From NCBI RefSeq assembly GCF_022201045.2, contig NC_068560.1:34807001-34871000 (forward strand): DNA of 64,000 nucleotides. The letters are read 5' to 3'. Below, piece by piece: positions 21,862-33,300 of the stretch. The stretch comes from Citrus sinensis (taxonomy: Eukaryota; Streptophyta; Magnoliopsida; Sapindales; Rutaceae). The position numbers and the translations under genes are program-made. A model generated the notes under the pieces. The model saw only the letters and a program-made list of their open reading frames with translations. It was not told the origin of the DNA and did not search any database. Each line of letters opens with the position of its first letter. Position 1 is the stretch's first letter.

Positions 21862-23599
21862 GGATAATTTTTAGGGACCTCCCCTGAGGTTTACCATATT
21901 GACACATAGAGAGAATGTATTCACGTAATTACAACCACCCCCCTCCTGTTAGTATCCGGTTAATTTGACTGTTAGTTGACTGTTGAAATAACTAAATTAC
22001 CCTTCCCGCTAAAATTATAAGTTATAAAACAAGACTTTGAGAACCGATAGTTAATAAACTTAATGCTAGAATCACAAAAGCTAAAAAAAGACCAAATTAC
22101 CCATCTATGTGATTTCTCAAATCATTACTTTTGTTATCAACATTCCCTCACGCTTACTATCACTGACAGACGGGGAATGAGTCTTAGATCAAACACAATC
22201 CCATATTCCCATCCCCACTATTATTTTCCCTCTTAAAGCAGCAGATCCTCACTAGTTAATAAATAGTCACAGACCTTGTTTGTGGGTCTACTAATTTTGA
22301 CCAAAAGTCAAATCTGAGGCCTCCTAGTACAAATATACCCTTTTCTTTAAATTCTTTTGTCATTTTTCATGGAAGTAATTTCAGTTTGCGAACCTGCAGT
22401 ATGAAGGCTATGAAGGCTGTAGAAGAAACGCAAAAGCCACACCCGCGAGTATTTAAATCTCACACTCGCTTTTTACAATTTGTATGCTTTTACATCTTTC
22501 GCGTCAAACATCCCCACATGAGCTGTCTTCATCAGGGGCCGCGAGTTGAATCCACACGCGCAGGTACGAACAAAAGAATCTTATCTACACCGTGGCATCA
22601 TCGTAATTTTCAATAAAACGAGTGTCTTTTTTCAGAGAGTCCATTACCAATCTCTTTGGTAAGACCTTTATCAGAGAGAGAGAGGGAAATGGAGAGTGAG
22701 AGAGAATGAGAGAGACTTTGAAACGAGAGATAAGGAAACATGCATGATGCCCTCCTGCTGAACGGTCAAGATTCTCTCAATCTTTTCATCAAAGCAACGC
22801 TGACCGTCAGATCTGTAACCCGATTAATACTCTTAACCACGGTTGAAAACTAACCCTGGTTAATTACCTAAACTCATAAAAGAGTTTCTTTTTTCCCCTC
22901 GAGTCAGAGCGAGAGCTTCACTGAGTTACAAACACAAGCTCTTGCATTGTGTTCTTGTAGGCGCCATCTCTTTTGATCCTTTGGCCTCTCTAGATATGTT
23001 GTCTGTTCTTAAATTGTCTTCCAATTTATTAACTCTCAATTCAACTTCCATTTGGTTTGAAACAGCTTGAGTTATCTTCAGCTGGTCTTTAAATTGTAAT
23101 AAATGAAGATTACCTCTTTTTCGCACCAATTCCAGTCGCGATTGAAGGCGTTCGTCGCCGGTACTCACTTCGTTGCACACTTGGGCCACTACAAGAACTC
23201 ATCTCGTTACCTCTTTTTTGCACCAAATCCTTCAGGCAAATGAAGCTCTCCTTCACAGCTACATAAAGATGAAGATGTTGTTGGATGTTGTTTAAGTGAA
23301 AGAGAAGGCTAAGTCTAATATTCATTTCGTGAAAATTTTTATTTGCTTTTGTCCACTGGTTAGTGCAGAGTACTGGTTAATGGAGTAAACTCTTACAATT
23401 TTTGCAAACGTCAATCCTCACAAAACTGCACTTTTGAATTCTTTTGAATTTTAAAGGGTAATTTTACATATTTACCCTCATATACTGATGGCATACGTAA
23501 CCAGATACTAACGGGAGAGGAGGTGGTTGTAATTACGTAGATGCATTTTATCTATGTGTCAATACGGTAAACCTCAAGGGAGATCCCTAAAAATTACCC
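21862..23599. mobile_element. Inverted-repeat element carrying a protein-like fragment (possibly Mutator-like)
   Basis: The left end GGATAATTTTTAGGGACCTC continues for about 100 bases. The right end, reverse-complemented, reads GGGTAATTTTTAGGGATCTC and continues in parallel, both including GTAATTACAACCACC and GTTAGTAT. Similarity is about 85% by eye. I could not find a convincing target duplication, so the superfamily is open. The interior holds a GA-rich stretch near 22675-22720 and minus-strand protein-like sequence at 22926-23325. Confidence 0.65.
22926..23325 (-). pseudogene. Protein-coding fragment inside the inverted-repeat element
   Basis: Two overlapping minus-strand frames have ordinary protein composition: MSSCSGPSVQRSEYRRRTPS and, in another frame, ERLQSRLELVRKRGN followed by KDQLKITQAVSNQMEVELRV and NKLEDNLRT. 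A Ser-rich start, a short basic zone and a coiled-coil-like tail recall small plant GRF-zinc-finger proteins, but the zinc ligands are not present, so this is a guess. The frame changes partway, so it is broken or spliced. It may be a captured host fragment or a remnant of the element's own gene. Confidence 0.35.
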
Positions 23600-23649
23600 G
23601 GGAATAAATTGTTTTCATAAATAGACTATGAATTGAAAGAATCAAAAAA

Positions 23650-23658
23650 CAAAAGTAA
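23650..23658. repeat. 9-bp target site duplication, left
   Basis: CAAAAGTAA, identical to 25609-25617. Confidence 0.8.
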
Positions 23659-25608
23659 GAGTTCCTCTATAATGCTGTAATTTTTTTAGAGAATCAATAA
23701 TATTTTTAATTGTGCATCATTGAATTTAATTAATGGTACACAATATTTGTAGTAAAAAATAAAAAAAATAAAAATAATGGTAAACGGTTAACAAACGTGT
23801 AAGGGGTGGAGAATTTTGTAAAATAACTATGACCACCCTTAGAGTTTGAAACAATTTCACTTAAATAGCATATTTTTATTTGAAATGTGATAATCTTTTT
23901 TAAATAAATCTTTCAAAATCTATTACCATTAAGTATAAAATATAATGAAAGGTTATTTAACACAAATCAAATAAATAAGTTACAATTGTAAAATTTATAT
24001 ATGATATAACACTAATAAATAACACAACTAAATACATATACTTAAGTAAATGTCATAGTCACATCAATAAACTCATTGTTAAGATTGCTTGTAATATAAA
24101 AATTACTTGATCACACATGTTTTAATAAAATTTAATATCGTATATTAAAATACTCATTATTTTATATAATATTAAGGGTCATTTTATAATTGATCACGAA
24201 GTATGTATTATTTTTAACACCCATTTAACGTACTTATTCTCTGAACTTTATATTTATCTTACAATTAATATCCTTACATGGTAGGAATTTTAAGTTTTAT
24301 AAGCCTATATATTTTCATTTTATTTTTAAATATCACTTTGTTAAGTTCATAAAAGTTAAATCTAATATATATTCCTAATAAACTTTAGTTTATGAATCGT
24401 GAAAGATTATTTTAGTGATATCCTTTGATTGTAATTATAAAATTTTATGTTATTAAGAGTCATTACTTTTGTTATGATAGTTAATAATGACAATAAATAA
24501 AATATTACCTCCAATAATATTTACGTGGGAAAAAAGTGAAAGAAAATCATTTATTTTTTTAAATTTTTATTGACATGGTAGGAAATTATCTGATCCTTAT
24601 AAAATTTAACTTTCACAAGCTTGTTTTCATTTTATTTTCAAATGTCACTTTGTTAATTTCATAAAAGTTAAATCTAACACATATTCCTAATTAACTTTAG
24701 TTTATGAATCATGAAAGATTATTTTATTGTTATTTTTTTATAGTAATTATAAAATTTTTATGTTACGAAGAGTCGTTACTTTTATTATGATAATTAATAG
24801 TGTCAATAAATAAAATATTACATCAAATAATATTTAATGGAAAAAATGAGGAAAAAAAATCATTGTATGTTTTTATGTTTCCATTATAAAGATATGGTTT
24901 GGGATACTTTAACTTAAAATTTTGACACAATATTTGAGCCATTAAATATCTCATAATCTAATGGTTGATATTAAAAGTCAAAGCAACATTTCATAATGTT
25001 ATATCCTCCACCATTGAATTGCATGAAATAAATAGTTTAATTTTTTGTTAAAAATTTAAATCAAATTATTTCTCACTTTATAGTTATATAGACATATGTA
25101 TTTTTCAATAATAATTGGTGAATAAAATATTTCTCATTTGTTGTGACTCATATAGTATTATTAATAAAACACATATAAAATAGTTTATTGCAATGCCTTC
25201 TATTATCATTATTGTTTAGGTATTAATGGTTTGTAATTAAATTCATACAATACAAATTATTATAAGATATTATGTTAAATAATCTACTTCATATTATATT
25301 TTATACTTAATGGTAATTGATTTTGGAAGATTTATTTAAAAAATATTATCATATTACAAATTTAAAGGAGGGCTGAAAAGTAATTTTAAATAAAATATAC
25401 TATTTAAATGAAATTATTTCAAACTCTAAGGGTGGTCACAATTATTTTACAAAAATTCTCCACCCACTTGAACGGTTAACAAACTATTTATCATTATTTT
25501 TAAATTATTTTTTTAGTACAAATATTGTATACCATTGATTAAATCTAATGGTTCACAATTAATACGTTATTGATACTATAAAAAATTTACAGCATCATAG
25601 AGGAACCC
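23659..25608. mobile_element. Non-autonomous Mutator-like element with long inverted repeats
   Basis: Ends are GAGTTCCTCTATAATGCTG and, reverse-complemented, GGGTTCCTCTATGATGCTG. The inverted repeats extend about 300-340 bases each side (to about 23965 and from about 25270), imperfectly but continuously, and include AACGGTTAACAAAC and CTCTAAGGGTGGTC. A perfect 9-bp duplication (CAAAAGTAA) flanks it, the Mutator hallmark. There is no coding capacity. The interior contains a direct tandem duplication of about 297 bases (24276-24865). It lies 59 bases from the inverted-repeat element ending at 23599. Confidence 0.85.
24276..24865. repeat. Internal tandem duplication, unit about 297 bases
   Basis: Both halves carry ACATGGTAGGAA, TTCATAAAAGTTAAATCTAA, CTTTAGTTTATGAATC and TAAATAAAATATTAC in the same order. 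They differ at many positions, so the duplication is not recent. Confidence 0.8.
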
Positions 25609-25617
25609 CAAAAGTAA
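25609..25617. repeat. 9-bp target site duplication, right
   Basis: CAAAAGTAA, identical to 23650-23658. Confidence 0.8.
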
Positions 25618-26107
25618 TAGTAATAATAACAATTGAGTTCCCAAGAAAAAGTGAGTGCAAGCTTCAACCATTTTTCTGCTACTCTCTCTAATGTAGTATT
25701 CAATGCATGATTTATGTTGGTATTAGTTTATTCTAATTAGAAAAAAAATCTCTTAAGTGGTACTGAAAGCTTAGGAATCAAATTGCACTCACTCAAAATT
25801 TGGTTGAGATACAGCTAGTTTATGTTTAAAAAAAGAAAGTTAGATGTAAATTTTATGATTCTAGTTATTTTTTATTGTTTGTGTATATCTACATGTGCAA
25901 TGATCATGAATCAGCATAGTCTACAAAATGTATTAGGTTTCATAGAACTATATATAGTATGTATATGCTTTCATACATAAACTACAAGAAAATAACAAGC
26001 AAACTGTTAACTACAAGAAAATAACAAGCAAACTGAAACTAGTTCCTAGTCAATAGCTATTTCTTAAGGGCAAATGTGCAAGAGAGAAGCATTTGACTTA
26101 CCATTAC
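25618..26107. other. Intergenic, 3' side of the MA3 gene
   Basis: AT-rich. A 26-base phrase containing ACTACAAGAAAATAACAAGC occurs twice in tandem near 25980-26035. The right part should be the 3' untranslated region of the MA3 gene. Confidence 0.5.
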
Positions 26108-28773
26108 TCATTGACAACTTCCATTCTCCCTTGCATTATCAAGTTTGCTAAACCAAAATGATGAATCTAACCAACCTTCAGCCTTGGCCTTTTCAACATA
26201 ATGTATGAATTGTTTCTTAGCATCAGGCACGTCCAGCGCCAAGTCATCGAGCGATTCTTCAACTCTGCCAAAGCCCTTCATCATTTGGTTCATAGTTATG
26301 TGTCCTGAGTCAGAACACTCCTTGAGCAGTCCCCACAGCCTTTCATTCTTCTTCTCGATGACACTCACCAATGCCTTCTTAACAATCTCATGGTGAAAAA
26401 ATGGCATGCCTAATTCTTTTATGCATCGGCGAGCCTCCCTAACGTCTCCCCCGGATTCATACTCCTCTAGTAGTCTCCCAATTTTGTCTTTGACATCTTC
26501 AACTGCCCATCCAGGCCTGCTGCTTCCCCCTCCTCCACCCCAACACCTTAAAATCCTTTCTCCAGAAAGACGAGCGTTAAGCAATGACTTTGCCATTTGC
26601 AGCACTTTACTCCCTATTGATTCTGCCCCCAAAAACTGGCTTCCAATTTCTTCCAAGTGCTGTGGTGCCAATACTTCATCCACCACTGCTCTAGCCAAAA
26701 ACATGGCAAGGTCCTCAACAACAACAGGGTTGTCTAGAGCAGTGTCATCAGCAGATTCTATCAACATAACAAATCCGTTAACGACATCATCAGCGGGGAG
26801 AAACAGAGATGATAACAGAACAGAAGCCATTTCCTTTTCTCTGTTTTTCCTGTCCATTGCAAGAGTTATTAGTCTCTTGACAAAGATAGCATTCACCTCA
26901 TTTAAAGAAGATTTTTTCTCTGATTCTAGACAACCACTTACTTCTAAAATGTCACCTGACAAGAAATACTCTTGAATAATTGATTGAGCCTTCATCTTGA
27001 ACAATTTTGTATCAGTATCTTCTAACAATCTCTTCTCTGGCTCTGATGAGAGTGATTTCAAAGATGAAGCACACAACCAGCCTTCAGATGCTGCTTTAGA
27101 GATCAAAGAATGCAAAATTCCTCGTGCATTCGGAATGTCAAGTGATAAATCATCAACCGTGTCAATTATCCTACCAAACCCTTTTGTAATTTGACTAGCA
27201 TTGATCAAACCTTCTTCAGAAGCTTCCTTTAGCAAACCTAGTAACCTTCCTTCAGCTTGGCGCCTCTCCATTGCCATTGTAACAGCTCGTTTTACAATTT
27301 CATGGTGGAAAAATGGAACTTTCAAGTCATTGGTACATCTGAAAGCCTCTTTCTTGTCACCACTCACTACATACTCAATCAACAAATCATTAATCCTAAC
27401 CTTCACATCTTCAACCGTTTTATTCTTGCTACCTCCCCATCTCCGCTCAATGATTTCAGCATGGAGAGGAGCTTCTAAGTAACCCTTCTCAGCTCTCTTC
27501 AATACTTCAATCCCTTTTGACTCCTTAGGCAAGGCAGCCATTTGTTTCTTCAAAAATGCAGGAGGCAATATGTCATCAACCACAGCTCTCGCAATGAACA
27601 AAGCTAGCACATCAACTGTGTCTGGTATATCAACAATCAAGTCATCTGCTGATTCCACCAACTTAATAAAACCTCTGTAAACTTGTGGGGGATCAATGGC
27701 ATCAGCATAAAGCGCGGATAGCAGTACCGCAGCCATTTCTTTCTCTTTGTCATGCCTATCCATGGCTATAGAGATAAGCTTCTTGACAAAATAATAGTTA
27801 TAGTTAGGCTTTCGAAGTTCCCTCAGTTCATTTGCAGCTGATAAAACATCATCAGTGGCAAAATATTCCTCCACAATTATTGTTGCCTTCTTTTTGAACT
27901 CATCCAAATCCCCTGCTGACTTTTTTGCACTCGGACGTTCATATTCCTGCAACATAAACAAGTTCTTTTCAAAATTAGACCTACAACAAAAGTACACAGT
28001 ATTTTATGGACAAAACAATGCAAACCAAATGGGATTTGCATCTCCATTGGTATCAACATATATATGCCGCAAGGCTAAATTCCTGAATAGATGCAAAATT
28101 GATAGAACATGGAAAAATGTAGCGTTAACTGAGTACCTCGGTGCTATCATAATTGGGATCGTTAGGGTCAATAAAGTAATTGTCTTCTGTATCAAGTAAT
28201 CCTCCCCAGGTACCTTTTCCCCCACAGCCACCTGCATATATTATAGAATTCCATAAACAGTTTCTTCATCACAAAAATTTGCTTATTGTATGTTTCTGAT
28301 TCATGGAAACCGACCATTCAAGACATCCATCTACGCATATGAGACTTCTCTAGCTTATTCCTTTCCAGTCATTTACACCGCAACATAAAATGATTTGTTC
28401 AGAACTATTTTGCTTCAACTAAATTCTGTAATTATACTTATACTAATGATTTCGATTTTACGGCTACCAACTGTGATTAAAAGCTACAACACCTCAATCT
28501 CAAACGATTTTATAAGGTTTACGTACCCTTTTTAGGCCGACCATCTCTAGGAGAATGCTGACGCCGATCATACTTTCTTGGGCTCCCTCTGGGACTCCCC
28601 TTACTGGGACTCGCTCTACTTGAGCCATGTTTGCTATAAGACTTGGGTGACCTTGGGGACTTTGGAGATGTGGAGATTTGCAGGGCAGATACAGTTAATG
28701 GATCTGCACTCTCTGAAAGTGATCGAACAAGCTTTCGTTGAACTTTTGATACAAAACCATCCTTGTACTCCAT
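26108..28773 (-). CDS. MRF: MA3-domain translation regulatory factor (MRF type), four MA3 domains
   Basis: Three coding exons, 28773-28527, 28231-28137 and 27946-26108 (2181 bases, 726 residues). The N-terminus is Ser/Pro/Arg-rich with SPRSPKSYSKHGSS and GSPRGSPRKYDRR, then GGKGTWGGLL and DPNDPNYDS, a linker typical of plant MRF proteins. Four MA3 repeats follow at roughly residues 130-245, 290-405, 433-550 and 596-710, each with the EEYF..GD or EEY..SGD start and the AVVD or VKKA helices. MA3 domains of the PDCD4 type bind the helicase eIF4A, and plant MRFs link TOR signalling to translation under energy stress. ATG 28773 is preceded in frame by a stop, or by a TTTAG acceptor of a leader intron. 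It is divergent from PUS3, with about 1.6 kb between the starts. Confidence 0.93.
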
Positions 28774-29734
28774 GAGGTTCAAATTCTCAACTCCACTGAC
28801 TGCTAGCTTCTAAAGAAGATAATAGTGAGTATAATACAATTACCTGCAAACAAGGATGGTAAATTAATTAAAGGGGTATCTATATCTACATTAAATAAGG
28901 GAATATTCGTTTTGCATTTACGATATTTGGCATGCTCTTCACTGTGTGCCCAATTGCAAATTATTTTTTTAACCTTCTATCAAACTTGAGAAAGAATTAA
29001 GAACCTCTTATTACTTGATTATTGAAACGAGATCTCGCCGGAGCGACGAAGCACACCGGCGGCAAAACTATGCTAAAACTTAGAGGGGAGGAAGTAGGTT
29101 ATCTTTTAATTTTTATTTTTTTTGTTTTTATGGGTAATTGGTTTTTGGGTTTGAAGTTAATTTAGTGAATGCAATTAATTTTAGTTGAAGGAGAAAGAGA
29201 AAGAGAAGAAGTGTTAAAAGGTAGTTGCAAAAAAAGACGTTTCAGTCAGTTATGGAATTAGCGCCCAAATCTTAAGGGGGATAGTATAATTCCAAGGCTG
29301 AGATGAGACTCTCCTGTTTTCTGCCTCTTGAAACGGGACGGTAATACATTTTTGCCCGGGAAATTCGTAACCAAATTTCTTTCGGTGAATTTCATTGAAA
29401 CCCCTAAAGTTCGATTTTTTTCTTTTAACATATTTGATCAAAGTTTTTTTTTAAATTTTAGTGGCGCTCTAAAAAAAAAATTAATTGAAATCGATTAAAT
29501 AACCATGTTTAATTTTTTTTTTTATAAATAAACAAGATCCACTTATATATACCAAGATATAAAAAAAATAAAAATAATCATGTCATTGATATATTTGTAT
29601 TTAGAACCCATTCGGATTTAAGTTAAATTTAGACTTATTTAGATTTCCCAAAAAAAAAAGGCTATCTTAGATTTATGGCAGACCAAAAGTACACAATAAA
29701 TAGGTCATATATTATTATTTTTTTAAATATTGCT
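28774..29734. other. 5' leader and promoter side of the MA3 gene
   Basis: Probably holds a leader intron ending TTTAG at about 28812 and an upstream leader exon near 29000-29050. From about 29410 on it is A/T-rich and unremarkable. Confidence 0.4.
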
Positions 29735-30056
29735 TAAGGCTCCATTTGATATATCTTTTCAAATAAAGTTTATTTAAGTAAAGATCTTATAAGTAGAGCT
29801 TTCACCAAATATATTCGAGATATTTGATTGTTAATGAGAATTTTATTAAAAGTTATAAAAAATAATTTAATAAAAAAAATTTTAAAGTTATATTATGAAA
29901 TAAATGAAACAGGAGTGTGACATAAATTAAGAATAGTTTATGTAATCTAACTATTAAAAAAAATTATTTAGAAAACCTATACAACATCTGTTTTCAAAAA
30001 ACTAAAATTTAAGTTTTTATTAGTATAGATAGAATAGCTTATTTAATTTCTTAAGC
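29735..30056 (+). repeat. Dispersed MITE-like repeat, copy 1
   Basis: Starts GGCTCCATTTGATATATC and shares with 50661-50975 the order GGCTCCATTT, TTTTTATTAAAA, TTAAAGTTAT, AATTTAAGTTTTTA, AATAGCTTATTTAA. Same orientation, about 320 bases. Non-coding. The left and right ends are weakly inverted, as in foldback MITEs. Confidence 0.55.
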
Positions 30057-30332
30057 CTCAACTCAACATATAACTAAATAATACTAAAAATTTTGAAAAG
30101 AACTTATAGAATTAAATACCTAGGTCAAAAAATAAAAAGATAAAAAGATGTATACAAAAGAAGGATGTTTTGGTAAATTCCCATGCAGTTTAGGATAGTC
30201 ATGCGAGTCAAAATAATTTCTTGCGCATTAACAAATCTTCCTCGAGCGGAGGCTACACAGAACTGACTCGACTCTTCTTCTGGTTCTGGGTGTGCGGCAC
30301 TAGCACAGCAAGTACAGTTCAAGCAATCGAAC
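30057..30332. other. Promoter and 5' leader of PUS3
   Basis: AT-rich, then GC-richer from about 30225 up to the ATG at 30333. No clear TATA box close to the start. Confidence 0.4.
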
Positions 30333-33300
30333 ATGTCCGAAGCCAAACAAGAACTCATCTCCAGCTTGCAGTCGCAATTAGAGGCTCTTCAAAACAGAGT
30401 TAAGGTATCGCTATTTCTATTTTTTTCATTCTTATTGAATATTCTTTATTGTGTCTTTTTTATTTAAGTTATTTGCAACTTTTTAACTTGATGTGGTACC
30501 ATTTACCAATTTGCAATGCGTGTATAACAGGAATTAGAGGCTGATAATGCAAAGCTATTGTCAAAACTCTCTCTCTGTCGCTGTGAAAAGGTCTGTTGAC
30601 GAATTTTAATTGTTTATCTTTTTGTTTCTTGTTCAATCACAGTTTTCTCTCAATGAAGAAAATGAAAATAGATAATAGGTATATCTCAGATTGAGATGTT
30701 ATAGCTTTTAGTCCGCCTCCCTTTGGCATGTTATCATTCTGGTGCTCAAGTTTAAATGTGAATGTGGTTGGTAAACATTAGGTTCCAATGAAATGTGGTT
30801 GCTTAACAAACACTTCAGTTGTTGTGATTTTCAAAATCAAGCAAAACCAAAAGAGTTAGAAACATGCATAATATTTCTTTTTGTTCTCTGTGGTATTTGG
30901 TCGAAGCATGACAAAATGGAACCTGATATAAAATTATGATGCAGATAGAGGATAAGGTTCATGATGGTGTTGAAGATGGCACGACTTTGGTTGAGGAAAA
31001 TAGGAAGACGGAAAGTGGAGGTTGTAAGACTGGGAAAAAGAAAGTAAAGGAGAAAATGTCAGGTCTTGTTTTAAACTCTACTTATCTATTCTTTGTCAGA
31101 GGCTGATATCGCCTGCTTTTTAAATCAGATTACTATTAGAATTCAAATAGCCTGTATGTAAAATTGGTAATGGGTCTTTATTAGCCAACTATCACCTATT
31201 CTACTTCTAGGTTTATCGTGTTTCTGAATCTGACTGGCACTTTTTGTTCTTACAGGAACTCTAAATCATCATTTCAAGAGATATGTTGCTCTAAAAGTCA
31301 TGTATTTTGGTCAGAGGTATATAATTTCGTCATAAACTTGAAGCTCATTTCTTTAAGATATCAGTAGTTCTCTTCCCCTCTCCTTTCTTCCTAAAATGAA
31401 ATGAAAATAGGAAAATCTGCTGAGCTTTTTAGGGAATCCGACATTACAAGAATCCAAGCTGACTCAATTGAGGCCTGATCCAGGCTGGATTGGATCAGCA
31501 ATTCCTTTCTAGCTAAAAGAATATGCTTGGTTGGGTCCTGAGGGTGGTAGACTGATCAAATATGTTAATGGTACTTCAAAACACTAAAAACATACTAAGC
31601 CAGGACCCCCTTAGTAAATTAGTATGGAAATTTCCTTCCGAAAAAAATGTGCACCATCCGTAATAAACTTATGGAAGAACTAGATAAGAAATGTTAGTCG
31701 AGTATCTTCCTGATCACAACATGTTGCAATTCTCATGTAGTTGTGCTGTTAAAGCCTGAGTTAAGCTTTGGCCAAATCCTCTGGCTTGGGTAGGCTCTAG
31801 CCTTCAGGAGTAAGATTCCCGTTTGTGTTATAACATCTATGGACTGTTAACGCCAATGATTTATCTTCTCTTTATTTTTAGCACCTGGTCTAATATCCAC
31901 TCACAATTTAAAATGAACACCTTTCTCCTTTGTCTGCTATATTTCAGGTTTTACGGTTTTGCTTCGGATGGGAATATGGAACCAACTGTGGAGGTGCATT
32001 ATTTCAATTGTTTCTTCTTTCAAAATTAATTAAAAAAAAAAGAAATACAAACTTGTTGTGCAAAAGAGATTTAACCTGGTGTGCGAAATTAGTTCTCTAT
32101 GTCCAGGAAGCAAATATTTTATATTCCAATCATAATCTCTTCTTGGAAGATGCAAAGCATCTGCTGCTGGAAAATATTAGATAAGCTGCTTCTAGTAGTT
32201 CAAATGGTAATAGTGTGACGATGTCTACAAAGAATGATAGGAGTATTATCATCTATGTTCTCAACCCTTCTAGGGTATGATGCTAAGCATCCTGTCAACA
32301 TCAGTAACGAGGAAAGCTTGAATCAAGGTTTTCACCATTTCACTACCCACAGCAACTATATTACTAAAATAGGCTGGATAATTAGACAGTTAATATAGAC
32401 AGATTTGTTGCTAGGAATGAAATAGGCTGCATTTAGAGTTGTATTATACAACAGATATCATCCATTCCTATTCCTGTATTTCTGCATGATTAAGGTGCTA
32501 GGAAACCATGCATGTGTCATTGATCTAAAATTACAGTTAATTTTCATATTGTTTCTCTTGCTGATTTATTTTATGATACTTCTCAAACTCTATATCGAAG
32601 ATTGTAGTTCACGAGAACCATAGTGTATTAAAGATTAAGTTTTGGATATTGGTAACTGTCATAAACCAAGCTTCCTAGAAAGAATTTCATTTTCATTTTC
32701 ATTTTTAATTATCCTACAAATGACATTTTCTTCATACCTTTGAATGCTTTGAAAGCGTACGATCTAGTTTTATCGAATAGCTATCATCTGTATAAGACAT
32801 GAAGTTCTGTTTCTAATTCCAGCTTTCTTGCAGTCTGAAATTTTCAAAGCTCTTGAGAAGACAAGACTTTTAGTTGCTGACAAGAAGGAATCACATTACT
32901 CGAGATGTGGCAGAACAGATAAGGGGGTTTCCTCTGTTGGGCAAGTAAGTTAGAGTTTGTAAAACTTAGTATAATAATCAGCAAAAGCATTTTCCTGAGT
33001 TGGGTGTGACCATTATGTTACTGAATGAATTATAATCATAATTTCCAATTGTTGATGTTTTGTATTAGTATCCCTCTTCTGCTTAATCAGTTTCACCTAT
33101 AACTAATATCAATCAGTAGTCATCCTTTTACCAGACTCTTGAAGTTAAGAAAGCAGTAAATGTTTGGTGCAGGTAATTGCTATATATTTACGGTCAAACA
33201 TCAAGGAATGTAATACAAACAACGCAAGTATGGGTGAAACTGTTCAAGAAGAACAAATAGGTTTGTCATTTATCTTTTTGTTGGAAAACTTTAGTATAAA

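Noticed and set aside
21853-23608. Target duplication for the 21862-23599 element
   Set aside because: AACAAATAT and GGGAATAAA match too poorly at every offset I tried to be called a duplication.
26406-26975. Plus-strand open frame of 189 codons
   Set aside because: It lies wholly opposite the MA3 coding exon and its composition (Ser/Pro runs) is that of an antisense shadow.
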